The position numbers were made by a program, and so were the translations under genes. DNA of 36,623 nt, taken from the NCBI RefSeq assembly GCF_000255705.1, contig NZ_JH636439.1, positions 2,086,629-2,123,251 on the forward strand, in the 5' to 3' direction. The stretch is from Zavarzinella formosa DSM 19928 (GTDB taxonomy: Bacteria > Planctomycetota > Planctomycetia > Gemmatales > Gemmataceae). Shown here in pieces: positions 22,439 through 29,790 of this stretch. The notes below the pieces were generated by a model. That model was not told where the DNA came from. It saw only the letters and a list, made by a program, of their open reading frames with translations, and did no database searches. How positions within the stretch are numbered: position 1 is the first letter of the stretch; each line of letters begins with the position of its first letter.

Positions 22439-23176
22439 ATGGACCTGCCTATGCCTAAATGCTCAATAACAGCCATTATTCTTCCTGGCAAGAAGTGCCT
22501 TCGATGCGGAACGGAATTTTTCCCGCCTACCCGCACTCTTCAAACACGTCAGAAGTTCTGTTCCGGGCAATGCGAGCGTAAAAGCCGTCCCCGAGCCCCC
22601 CGCGCCAGGCTACCCAAACGCCGAATCGAGCCCCCGGCATCTACAGAATCCGAGCAATGGGTGGAGGCTCCAGGCTATCCCGATTACGCCGTTTCCTCAC
22701 TGGGTAGGATTATGAGACTGGCCAGCGGCATGCACACAAATCCAGGGCGACTTTTGACTCCCGGTCGTTCAAAAAACGGTTACTTGCACGTGAGTTTGGT
22801 TCGAGACAAAATTTCAAAGACGATTCAAGTTCACCGCTTGGTCACAACGGCATTTCATGGAATTCCGCCGACACCAAAATCATGTGCCGCCCATTGGGAT
22901 GACAACAAGGAGAACAATCGGGCGGATAATCTTCGATGGGCGACCTATTTAGATAATCGTCAGGATGCGTTCCGGAACGACCGAGTGAGGGTCGGGGAGA
23001 CGATGAGCAACTCCAAGCTGACCAATCACATCATTATGGAGAGCAAACGCCGCTTCCGAGGCGGAGAGTCTTTGGCTTCTCTCGCCAGGGAGTTTCAGGT
23101 TCACAGGGGAACGCTCGGGCAGGCCGTGCGTGGAACAACATGGAAGCACCTCTGCCATTTGGATCAACCATCCTGA
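22439..23176 (+). CDS. HNH homing-type endonuclease with NUMOD4 domain
   Basis: 245 residues. The N-terminal zinc ribbon has KCLRCGTEF and FCSGQCERK. The NUMOD4 motif is EQWVEAPGYPDYAVSSLGRI (about 77-96). The HNH core has VHRLVTTAFHG and AAHWDDNKENNRADNLRWAT. A C-terminal helical DNA-binding part (SNSKLTNHIIMESKRRF, LAREFQVHRGTLGQ) completes it. Such free-standing nucleases cut specific DNA sites and spread their own gene. The 3' end overlaps the convergent relaxase-partner gene by 13 bases. ATG at 22451 is an alternative start. Confidence 0.9.
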   Translation: MDLPMPKCSITAIILPGKKCLRCGTEFFPPTRTLQTRQKFCSGQCERKSRPRAPRARLPKRRIEPPASTESEQWVEAPGYPDYAVSSLGRIMRLASGMHTNPGRLLTPGRSKNGYLHVSLVRDKISKTIQVHRLVTTAFHGIPPTPKSCAAHWDDNKENNRADNLRWATYLDNRQDAFRNDRVRVGETMSNSKLTNHIIMESKRRFRGGESLASLAREFQVHRGTLGQAVRGTTWKHLCHLDQPS

Positions 23177-23550
23177 ACTACTTTCTCGAATGTGATCGCC
23201 GTGATGGTGTCGCCGTTGACTCTCGCCACCTCGCGCTTACCCGAACAGAGGCGATCATAAAGGCGGTCAAGCAACCTACCGGTGATGAGGACGCGTTCTT
23301 GACCGTCCTCGCTTTCAAAGACCCATGAGATGCCCTTGCTCGGGTCGTAGTCGATGGTGCTCGTGATCGAGCCATAAAGCACAGCACGGGCGTTCCTTGA
23401 GGCTTGGACAAGCTGCACTGCCAAAACCTGATGGCGTGAATCCCTTCCGTCGCCTGCCGGGCTTTCGATGCTGTCGTCATCATTCGGGACGGGAACTTCG
23501 TTGACTTCCTTCGCCCCACGGAGGTTCTCAAGAAATTTATTCGTAGCCAT
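23164..23550 (-). CDS. Small relaxase-associated protein
   Basis: 128 residues with a polar N-terminus, a beta-rich middle (LYGSITSTIDYDPSKGISWV) and a C-terminus with CSGKREVARVNGDTITAITF. Its ATG overlaps the end of the relaxase gene by 14 bases, so the two are translated together. A relic of a second copy lies at 20511. No named family is recognised. A role in the relaxosome or in DNA binding is inferred from position only. Confidence 0.65.
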   Translation of the reverse strand: MATNKFLENLRGAKEVNEVPVPNDDDSIESPAGDGRDSRHQVLAVQLVQASRNARAVLYGSITSTIDYDPSKGISWVFESEDGQERVLITGRLLDRLYDRLCSGKREVARVNGDTITAITFEKVVQDG

Positions 23551-26515
23551 GCGAAATCTGATCCTTTCCTCGCCCCATTACCATATTTTTGGCTTTGGAG
23601 CCAATTAAAGTTGGAAGTTGCCGAAGGTAGGCGATGTGCCTTTTGAGTTTTTCCCTGATCTTTTTGCGAGGCTTTCGGACCAAATCACTCGCCAGGAGCC
23701 GCTTGTCGTCCCGCTTGATGGCCTCCAGCGTGTCGTTCTTCGAGTCCACGTAGATGGAGGCTTGCTTCCTTCCACGGGAGACGGAGACATAAAACTGGGC
23801 CTGGGAACTTGCGGGTTGGGACTGGTCGCCCTGCACGACGATAACGCGGTCTACGGTCTTTCCCTGTGCGGCGTAGCTGGTCAGGACCGAGCCGTGGGTG
23901 AACATGGCGCTGTCCTTCCCAAGTTTCCAGCCATTGTTCAACTCGATGTCGCCGTCCTTCGTGAATCCCCTCACCTGATACGTCGAGCCGTTGTTCAGCT
24001 TGTGGTCGTCCTTGGTTTGTTGGTTGGCGGTGATGCGGAGGGTGTCACCGGCCCGGACGTTGATTGTTTCCCGGCGGTAGACCTGGAAAGCCCCGGCGTC
24101 CTTGATCTCCATGCCTTCTTTGAAGTCGAGCTTGGTCCCGCTTCGAACCCCGCCTCCGTTGCGAACGTAGCGGAGGACGTGGCCGTCTTGGTAATTTCTG
24201 TGGTCGGAGCGTTCCGCTTCCGTCCAGTTGGTCGGGGTCAGCACTTCAAAGGTTCGCTCTTCCCCGGTGAGCAGTCCGGCGGCGCCCATTTCCTTTCGCA
24301 CACGCTCTGTCAGGGCGGCCCCTTCCTTATGAGTGGGGCAAACGAGCAGGACGGATTCGTTGGCTTTCGTTGCCTGGACGTATTCTCTCGCGGCATCGCC
24401 ATACTTGTCTTCGGGGCACATCGGATGCACCCACCCGAGGTCGTCCAGTTGTACGAAGCCCGCGTACATCTCGCCCTTGGCCAGTTTCTCAACAGCTTTG
24501 CGGTAGTTGCCACGTTGGCGTTGGATCTCGGAGACGGAAGCGGCGGGGAGTCCGGCCTTCTCTTCCAAGAGGGTAAGGATGTCCCCACGGGCAACGCTCT
24601 TGTGCTGACGGGGATCGCCGGAGAGGACGAGTCGGGCATTGAGTGAGTCAACTAACTTAACCAGCCGTGCCATGTCGTGACCGCCAGCCAGCGAGGCTTC
24701 GTCGAGCCAGACCAGACCGTTCCGTGCTTGCTCTTGGAACTTGTCATCCACGAGGAACCGGGCCAGCGTGTCGGCACCCTCGAAGCCCTCCCGACGCAGA
24801 CCACCCCGGCTGGCCTCACTGGACGGCGCTAGCATGATCGTCGGCAGGTCGATCTTGGAGAGGATGGTGGTGGTGAGGAAAGTTTTGCCCGTCCCGGCGA
24901 ACCCCCGCAGGATGATGATCCGGTCAGGCGAGTTCCACACGTGGATTGCGGCAGAGCGTTGGGTGGGAGAAAGATTTGATTCAGGGGAGGCAAGAGGCGG
25001 TGTTGAATCGGCAACACCCTGATCGGCATGGGGGAAATTATTTGATCGGGTTTTGATTGCCGCTTGCTGGGAAGAGGAAAGTGTGACAGTGTCAGGGGAT
25101 GCTTCGGCGGCGTGGATGGTGACACGCGTGTCGGATAAGGCAGAGCCTCGATCAAGTCCTGCCCCCGGCGTCAAAAGCGAACGCGGCCGGTTCGTAGCGG
25201 GTTCGAGTCCCGCCCGAGGCTCCAGAGAAACTGGTTGTGCGAACGGCTGGAGTGTGGCAGGGTGCATTCTGTCAGCTTCGGCAACTATAGCCGTCAAGCC
25301 TTTGGGGTGGGGTTGGGTTATTCCACCCACCCCAGACTTGCGGAGGGGCCGGAACTTTCCACGCCCCTCAATGGCGAACCTGACCAACGCATTCTCTTCG
25401 TTCAGCACTTCCCGCGAGGAGACCATCAGCCGCCCGTCCACCTCCCTGCGGATCAGGTCGGCTTTGCCGATGGCTTTGAAGACGCCTTCGACTGTCACAT
25501 CGCCCATGCCATACCGGAGGGCTTCCTTCGCCAACTCCCTTTGTGAAACGGACGAGCTTCGTTCGAGCAGATGTTTGAGGGCGTAGTCCACCGACTGGGC
25601 AGAGCGGTCGAGTGTGCGGGCGTGTATAGGGACCGGGTGCAGACGGAGGGCGTCCAGTTCCTGAGCCGACAGCCTCTTCTCCCAACCTTCGAGCAACTTG
25701 GCCCAAGGTTGCCCCTCGGCTTTCCGCTCCCGTGTCTTCGCCCCGAGCTTGGCAATGCTCTCCGGGTTGGTGAAACCGTAGTCCTCCACCACCTTCTCAA
25801 TGAGGGCGCGGCGGCGGGAGAATTCCTTGATCGCCCGCTCCGGGACGGTGGTAATCTCGAAAGCGTCCTTCGTCTTTCTGATCCCATAGCCCATGTCCTG
25901 AAGTTTTCCGGCCAGTTTGGATTGGAACACGGCTTGGTAATAAGGAGCGTTCCGTTTCACCTCGCGGAACTGGATGGCCTTCAATTCCCGTTCGACCGGA
26001 TCATGGGTTAGGTTGAACACGACGGCGTGAATGTGGTACTGCGGATCGACCTCACCCTTGATCGGACGGGTCGTCAGATGAGGGAACATCGCCCAAAGCA
26101 TCTCCCCGGTTCGACGCTCTTCATGCACGTTGCCCTTTCGGACTCGGGTCATCGTGTCGGCTTCAATGACGCCCATTGCCTCCCGGACGGATTCGTTCAC
26201 CGCCTCGATCACCCGTTCATCGCCACCGACCAGACCGGCGAGCGTGACGGACTTCGACGGCGACCAAGTGAAATCCCGGCCGATGTCGCGGTCATCCTTC
26301 ACGGCCCCGGTCAGCGGCTTGCCGGTGTGCGGGTTGAGGTTGTCGCACAGGGCGATGAAGTGGTTGTGGTGGAGTTCCTCGGGCAGGCCCAGCCGGTCCC
26401 GGAGCTTGCCGTGCCAGGACGGGGAAACCGCACGGTCCTCGATGTAGTAGTCACCACCTTGGCCGTAGTAGGACTTCGCAGCCGTGGCGCCCTTGATGGT
26501 GGTAATGTTGAGCAT
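23537..26515 (-). CDS. MobF-family relaxase-helicase (TrwC/TraI-like)
   Basis: 992 residues, the expected size for a two-domain MobF relaxase. The N-terminal relaxase (1-~300) has the catalytic tyrosines Y16-Y17 and Y23-Y24 and a metal-binding His triad H146 (MFPH), H161 and H163 (DPQYHIHAVVFN). The C-terminal SF1 helicase starts near residue 530 with Walker A GFAGTGKT, motif II WLDEAS, motif III LSGDPRQHK and a final VSVSRGRKQ motif. It nicks one strand at oriT and unwinds it for conjugative transfer. The linker (about 400-510) contains a translated tRNA fragment. No type IV secretion or coupling protein is in the window, so transfer may need a helper. No clear Shine-Dalgarno is seen. Confidence 0.95.
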   Translation of the reverse strand: MLNITTIKGATAAKSYYGQGGDYYIEDRAVSPSWHGKLRDRLGLPEELHHNHFIALCDNLNPHTGKPLTGAVKDDRDIGRDFTWSPSKSVTLAGLVGGDERVIEAVNESVREAMGVIEADTMTRVRKGNVHEERRTGEMLWAMFPHLTTRPIKGEVDPQYHIHAVVFNLTHDPVERELKAIQFREVKRNAPYYQAVFQSKLAGKLQDMGYGIRKTKDAFEITTVPERAIKEFSRRRALIEKVVEDYGFTNPESIAKLGAKTRERKAEGQPWAKLLEGWEKRLSAQELDALRLHPVPIHARTLDRSAQSVDYALKHLLERSSSVSQRELAKEALRYGMGDVTVEGVFKAIGKADLIRREVDGRLMVSSREVLNEENALVRFAIEGRGKFRPLRKSGVGGITQPHPKGLTAIVAEADRMHPATLQPFAQPVSLEPRAGLEPATNRPRSLLTPGAGLDRGSALSDTRVTIHAAEASPDTVTLSSSQQAAIKTRSNNFPHADQGVADSTPPLASPESNLSPTQRSAAIHVWNSPDRIIILRGFAGTGKTFLTTTILSKIDLPTIMLAPSSEASRGGLRREGFEGADTLARFLVDDKFQEQARNGLVWLDEASLAGGHDMARLVKLVDSLNARLVLSGDPRQHKSVARGDILTLLEEKAGLPAASVSEIQRQRGNYRKAVEKLAKGEMYAGFVQLDDLGWVHPMCPEDKYGDAAREYVQATKANESVLLVCPTHKEGAALTERVRKEMGAAGLLTGEERTFEVLTPTNWTEAERSDHRNYQDGHVLRYVRNGGGVRSGTKLDFKEGMEIKDAGAFQVYRRETINVRAGDTLRITANQQTKDDHKLNNGSTYQVRGFTKDGDIELNNGWKLGKDSAMFTHGSVLTSYAAQGKTVDRVIVVQGDQSQPASSQAQFYVSVSRGRKQASIYVDSKNDTLEAIKRDDKRLLASDLVRKPRKKIREKLKRHIAYLRQLPTLIGSKAKNMVMGRGKDQISHGYE
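25144..25224 (+). pseudogene. tRNA 3'-half relic inside the relaxase gene
   Basis: On the plus strand gcggg-ttcgagt-cccgc (25197-25213) is a perfect T arm. It is followed by ccgaggc, a single T and CCA (25214-25224), the usual acceptor strand, discriminator and CCA end. agcctcg (25144-25150) pairs with cgaggct (25215-25221). No D arm or anticodon arm can be drawn between them. On the minus strand it translates as SLEPRAGLEPATNRP within the relaxase linker. It looks like an old integration site (att) or a captured tRNA end. Confidence 0.6.
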
Positions 26516-26547
26516 TCAGGCAGGGGGATTGGAGAGGATTCGGCTGG

Positions 26548-26576
26548 ATAATACGCAGTCGAAACCCATAAGTCAA
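26548..26576 (-). promoter_or_regulatory. Sigma-70-like promoter of the relaxase operon
   Basis: On the minus strand TTGACT (26576-26571) and TATTAT (26553-26548) are 17 bases apart, 33 bases before the relaxase ATG. The perfect palindrome tcaaatttga (26573-26582) overlaps the -35 and could be a repressor site. It differs from the TTGACC promoter family found four times elsewhere. Confidence 0.7.
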
Positions 26577-26628
26577 ATTTGATATGGTAATCTATACACC
26601 TCTTCCCTTTGTTACCCAAAGGTCGATC

Positions 26629-26644
26629 ATTCCGGACCCGGAAT
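26629..26644. repeat. Inverted repeat upstream of the relaxase gene
   Basis: attccgg-ac-ccggaat, a seven-base perfect inverted repeat with a two-base spacer. It lies in the gap between the relaxase promoter and the stop of the HNH gene. It may be a terminator arm, a protein-binding site or part of an oriT. Confidence 0.5.
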
Positions 26645-26663
26645 CACCGTGATTTTCCTCCAG

Positions 26664-27266
26664 TCAGATCACGTTTTTCCATGTTTTTCTGGTGGCGGCG
26701 TTCCAAATGGATGAGGGGGTAACCTCGTACAGATCAGCAAGTCTGGAGAGGCATTTTTTATCCAGAGCGTACTCGGAGCGGATCTGACGAACGGCATCAT
26801 CGGAGAGCATTCGACCAGTGAATCCTCTCTTCTTCTTTGCCATGTCGGCCATGTTTTGCGCATGCGTTCCGAGAAAAAGATGCGCTGGATTTCCACAAGG
26901 CGGGCAGTCGCAGCGATGACAGACTTCTTTTCCAACTGGAATTTCACCATTCAGCAAAGAGAACAGCAACCGGTGTGCGGCCCGTCTTCGATTCTTGACG
27001 CTGAACACTCCGTACCCTGAATCAGTCCGGCATCCAGTCCAAATCCAGCACCCTGTGGCTTCATCGACACTGTATCGACGCAGCAATCTGTTCAGAAGCG
27101 GGTCAGACTCTTTGAGTAGTATCACGGTCCCTCGCCGGTAATGACGCTTGTAATGCGTGTTGCACCATCCCTTGGCCAGGAGCGGAAGTTCGCATCCGTT
27201 GATGGTGCAGGCTCGTGAATCTTCCTTGCGCTCCTCGTTCATCGTGCTACATGTGGCGTCAGCCAT
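26664..27266 (-). CDS. HNH homing-type endonuclease
   Basis: 200 residues from the ATG behind TGGAGGATCGCCC; the frame reaching 27335 is not supported. The N-terminal zinc site has CTINGCELPLLAKGWCNTHY. The HNH_3-type core has GCWIWTGCRTDSGYGVFSV, AHRLLFSLLNGEIPVG and CHRCDCPPCGNPAHLFLGTH. The C-terminal helix-turn-helix (SRLADLYEVTPSSIWNAATR) would bind DNA. It is upstream of the relaxase on the same strand. Together with the nuclease at 22439 it brackets the mobilisation genes. Confidence 0.9.
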   Translation of the reverse strand: MADATCSTMNEERKEDSRACTINGCELPLLAKGWCNTHYKRHYRRGTVILLKESDPLLNRLLRRYSVDEATGCWIWTGCRTDSGYGVFSVKNRRRAAHRLLFSLLNGEIPVGKEVCHRCDCPPCGNPAHLFLGTHAQNMADMAKKKRGFTGRMLSDDAVRQIRSEYALDKKCLSRLADLYEVTPSSIWNAATRKTWKNVI

Positions 27267-27466
27267 GGGCGATCCTCCATCTCGTTCTTGGTTAGGCCAC
27301 CGAGCGTGTTTCTCCCACCTCGGTTGGCCGCCCAAACGTGACGGACTTCCCCCTCGATGTCAACACCCCAAGATCACTCTGCGATGCCGCGCAATTGGCC
27401 AACAATATCGCTTGTCAGTACACTAAGGCCTTAGCCCGCCACATGCACACCTTGGACGAACATCAC

Positions 27467-27799
27467 ATGGCAAAGACCAACACTTCCGAAAACGGCAAAC
27501 CTCTGAACAGATCGCAGGCTGTCCGCGATTACTTGAAAGAGAATCCGGGCGCCGACTCAAAGGGCATCATTGATGGCCTGGGCGCGAAGGGCATCAAGGT
27601 AACCCCGACGCTCATCTACTTCGTGAAAGGCCAGTTGAACAAGGCGAAGCGACGAGTGAAGCGCGAGAAGGTGGCCGAAGAAGCGAAACTGACGCCGGCC
27701 CGCAACCCGATTGAAATTGTTGCTCAAGTAAAAGCCCTGGCGGCAGAGTTGGGCGGGATCAAGAACCTCAAGAAACTTGTGGACCTTCTGGCCGAGTAG
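27467..27799 (+). CDS. Planctomycete HTH / nucleoid-like protein
   Basis: 110 residues. The N-terminal part NRSQAVRDYLKENPGADSKG and LGAKGIKVTPTLIYFVKG is followed by a basic linker (KAKRRVKREK) and a C-terminal helix (VAQVKALAAELGGIKNLKKL). The same architecture is found in many copies in planctomycete genomes and is thought to bind DNA. The start is chosen at the second ATG; the binding site is weak. It ends in TAG and overlaps the convergent gene at 27768 by 32 bases. Confidence 0.8.
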   Translation: MAKTNTSENGKPLNRSQAVRDYLKENPGADSKGIIDGLGAKGIKVTPTLIYFVKGQLNKAKRRVKREKVAEEAKLTPARNPIEIVAQVKALAAELGGIKNLKKLVDLLAE

Positions 27800-27965
27800 T
27801 CCCGCTCACCCTGTCTGCCCACGAAAGCCCGTCCCGCAACTCCCGCAGCCTGCTCGCCGATTCGGCCCATTGCTCGTCTCTGGTCATCAAATACAGCCTC
27901 ATCATGATCCGCTCGATGACCGGGATGTCGGCGGGCCGGCATGAAATGGTGGGATTGCAGATCAT
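27768..27965 (-). CDS. Hypothetical protein, last gene of the recombination operon
   Basis: 65 residues, MICNPTISCRPADIPVIERI at the start and then a helical RLYLMTRDEQWAESASRLRE segment. The ATG overlaps the stop of the gene before it (ATGA). It overlaps the convergent gene at its 3' end. No family recognised. Confidence 0.5.
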   Translation of the reverse strand: MICNPTISCRPADIPVIERIMMRLYLMTRDEQWAESASRLRELRDGLSWADRVSGTTRPEGPQVS

Positions 27966-28201
27966 GTGCGAGTGATGACTTTCGGATACCGCTCGTCGAA
28001 CGTCCGCTCCGTCCCGCATTTGTCGCATTTATGCTGGTATTGGGGCGGGTGAGTCATGAACATGATGCCGGTCGGGGTCATTTCACCGATGCCGCAATCG
28101 TCGCACCGGATAAGGACTGCCATTGTGTGCAGTAGTTGCATCGGGAACATGGAATCGAGTGTTGTCACTCCGGTGATGACTTGTTCCTCGATCTCGCTCA
28201 T
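27962..28201 (-). CDS. Zinc-ribbon phage-like protein
   Basis: 79 residues with two C-x2-C pairs: IRCDDCGIGEMT and HKCDKCGTER, which would hold one zinc. The start is set by the ATGA overlap with the upstream gene. Small zinc ribbons of this type are common in phage early operons. Function unknown. Confidence 0.6.
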   Translation of the reverse strand: MSEIEEQVITGVTTLDSMFPMQLLHTMAVLIRCDDCGIGEMTPTGIMFMTHPPQYQHKCDKCGTERTFDERYPKVITRT

Positions 28202-28374
28202 CCGCTTGCCTTTTCGGTTGGATTCAAATGCTTCAGAACCAATCGCATTACCTCCGCAGCCTCGCCATAATAACAAAACGCCGGTCCTTCTCCGCGAACG
28301 CCGTTAATCGTCGCGTTTCGGCCCCAGTCGATGAAGGAGCCGTCTGGTTGTGGGATGAGGCGAATTTGCTTCAT
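28198..28374 (-). CDS. Hypothetical phage-like protein, 58 residues
   Basis: MKQIRLIPQPDGSFIDWGRN at the start, followed by FCYYGEAAEVMRLVLKHLNP. The ATG overlaps the stop of the tiny membrane peptide upstream (ATGA), which decides this start over the longer frame to 28413. No family recognised. Confidence 0.55.
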   Translation of the reverse strand: MKQIRLIPQPDGSFIDWGRNATINGVRGEGPAFCYYGEAAEVMRLVLKHLNPTEKASG

Positions 28375-28442
28375 GGAACCAGCCAATTCCAAAGGAGCTG
28401 ACCTGTCAGGCATCCCAGGAGAAAGAAGGCGAATCTCATCAT
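28371..28442 (-). CDS. Tiny membrane peptide (23 residues)
   Basis: A single hydrophobic helix beginning MMRFAFFLLGCLTGQLLWNW. AGGAG lies six bases before the first ATG. The stop overlaps the following start and its own start overlaps the preceding stop. This makes translation likely despite its size. Function unknown. Confidence 0.5.
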   Translation of the reverse strand: MMRFAFFLLGCLTGQLLWNWLVP

Positions 28443-28585
28443 GGAATGCTCCTCTCGTAAAGTGTTTGCTCCCGGTAAACGGACCCGTAGCCGAATGACC
28501 AGTTATCCGACATCCGGCTTAGCACAAATGAGGCGTAAAGAATAGCGGCCAGTGCGAGGAGGAAGATGAGGTGGAGCGGCTTCAT
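28439..28585 (-). CDS. Small membrane peptide (48 residues)
   Basis: MKPLHLIFLLALAAILYASF forms one membrane helix. A polar tail follows with SFGYGSVYREQTLYERSIP. It has ATGA overlaps at both ends. The tail YREQTLYERSIP and the DNA tttacgagagga that encodes it resemble the end of the peptide gene at 31265-31390, so the two are probably paralogues. Confidence 0.55.
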   Translation of the reverse strand: MKPLHLIFLLALAAILYASFVLSRMSDNWSFGYGSVYREQTLYERSIP

Positions 28586-28797
28586 TCCCCATCACCTTGA
28601 TCGAACATTTGCTTTACCTTCGCCAGCAGTGCCTCCAGGTCCCCGATCTTGTCGAACGCCCATCGGTCGGTCTTGATGACAAAGAATTTCCCGGCCCCAG
28701 CGTCCTCCATGGAGACGTCGAGCGCCTGAATGCCCTCGCCGCATGAATCCGACTCCTGGGTGAAACAGACCGATCCGGTGGCGAGTTCTATTGTCAT
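28582..28797 (-). CDS. Hypothetical phage-like protein, 71 residues
   Basis: MTIELATGSVCFTQESDSCG at the start, a beta-rich first half, then a helix (DKIGDLEALLAKVKQMFDQG). ATGA overlaps on both sides. No family recognised. Confidence 0.55.
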   Translation of the reverse strand: MTIELATGSVCFTQESDSCGEGIQALDVSMEDAGAGKFFVIKTDRWAFDKIGDLEALLAKVKQMFDQGDGE

Positions 28798-29081
28798 TCA
28801 TCCTCGCTTTCAAATAGCGGCAGCATGCCCAGATGCGACATATACAACTCTAGCACCGTCTCTTCCTCTTCCCTCTGTTTGGCGTCCATCTTGCGGAGCT
28901 TGAGAATCTTGCGGATGGCCTTCACGTCGAATCCGTTGCCTTTTGATTCGGCAAAAACGTCCCGAATGTCAGCGGCCAGCCCGGCCTTCTCCTCTTCCAA
29001 CCGCTCCACGCGGTCAATGATGGATCGCAATTGATCAGCGGCGACCCCGCCAGCTTTGTTGTGGCCCAAAAGTTTCGTCAT
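28794..29081 (-). CDS. GapR-like DNA-binding protein (DUF2312)
   Basis: 95 residues from the ATG preceded by AAGGAAGG. The sequence AADQLRSIIDRVERLEEEKA, then DIRDVFAESKGNGFDVKAIR and KILKLRKMDAKQREEEE is the DUF2312/GapR pattern, including the conserved GFDVKAIRKILKLRK. GapR clamps overtwisted DNA and helps topoisomerases ahead of forks. It is best known from alphaproteobacteria and their phages. Here it sits among annealing and recombination genes, which points to a role in replication of this element. Confidence 0.85.
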   Translation of the reverse strand: MTKLLGHNKAGGVAADQLRSIIDRVERLEEEKAGLAADIRDVFAESKGNGFDVKAIRKILKLRKMDAKQREEEETVLELYMSHLGMLPLFESEDE

Positions 29082-29101
29082 GCAGTGGTTCCTTCCTTGG
29101 T

Positions 29102-29347
29102 TCAAAATGGCACTTCATCCGACAAATCAACAGATTGGCGTTGCTGTTCGACCGGGCGGGAGTCATCCGTCCGTGGCGAGAAAAGGCTAAAATTGAGCCA
29201 TTCCGGCCCTTGGTTGACCAAATCCTTCAACGCTTGGGTGTTCTTCATGGACACCCGGAAGTTGCCATATTGGTTCTTCTTGCAGTTGCCGTAGGTCTGC
29301 CATTTGCCGTTGGCGTCCTTCACTTTCAGCAGGTATTCTTCTTCCAT
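29102..29347 (-). CDS. Phage-like protein with SSB-like acidic C-terminal tip
   Basis: 81 residues: MEEEYLLKVKDANGKWQTYG, aromatic beta strands (YGNFRVSMKN, WLNFSLFSP), a disordered Gln/Ser linker and the end SVDLSDEVPF. The final acidic-VPF resembles the DDDIPF tip by which single-strand binding proteins recruit partners. It is too short for a normal SSB. It could be an SSB-like accessory protein. Its position between NinB-like and GapR-like genes fits. Confidence 0.6.
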   Translation of the reverse strand: MEEEYLLKVKDANGKWQTYGNCKKNQYGNFRVSMKNTQALKDLVNQGPEWLNFSLFSPRTDDSRPVEQQRQSVDLSDEVPF

Positions 29348-29358
29348 ACATCGTCCTT

Positions 29359-29790
29359 TCAGGTTGTTAAGGCTTCATTGGGCAACGGGATCTCAATCCG
29401 GTACTCGGCCGCCCATGCCCGCACCGTCTCCAGGTAAACCTCAAACTCCATCGTGTTGAGTTTGGCCGTCGATCCGGGAGCCGTTTTGACCTCCCCGTCC
29501 GGAGTGACCAACACCCGCTTCAGCTTGCCGACCTCGGACTTGAGGAACTCGTGAACGTCTTCCGCGTCGGCATAATTGCCCGCATCGCGGAACATGTCAA
29601 CGATGGGCGGGATGACGCAACTCCAATAATAAGCGTTCTGATTTTTTGAGCGTGAACGCTTTGCCTCCTTGACCGACACCACAACCCGCTTGCCGTCCAG
29701 TTGCCGAAGAACGGCCCCGATCTGTCGAGCCACCTCCTCCGGCAAACGGCCATGAGTGACAATGGCGGGGAAGTCGAGCGAGCGGGTCAT
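29359..29790 (-). CDS. NinB-like recombination protein
   Basis: 143 residues from the ATG that overlaps the stop before it (ATGA). The sequence VVVSVKEAKRSRSKNQNAYY followed by IPPIVDMFRDAG, then STAKLNTMEFEVYLETVRAW and IPLPNE, matches the NinB/Orf layout of lambda-like phages. These proteins bind single-stranded DNA and load annealing proteins. It follows the ERF-type annealing protein, as expected for such a pair. Confidence 0.7.
   Translation of the reverse strand: MTRSLDFPAIVTHGRLPEEVARQIGAVLRQLDGKRVVVSVKEAKRSRSKNQNAYYWSCVIPPIVDMFRDAGNYADAEDVHEFLKSEVGKLKRVLVTPDGEVKTAPGSTAKLNTMEFEVYLETVRAWAAEYRIEIPLPNEALTT

Noticed and set aside
23618-24646. 342-codon open frame opposite the relaxase helicase domain
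   Set aside because: The minus strand encodes helicase motifs here; the plus-strand product has no pattern despite its length.
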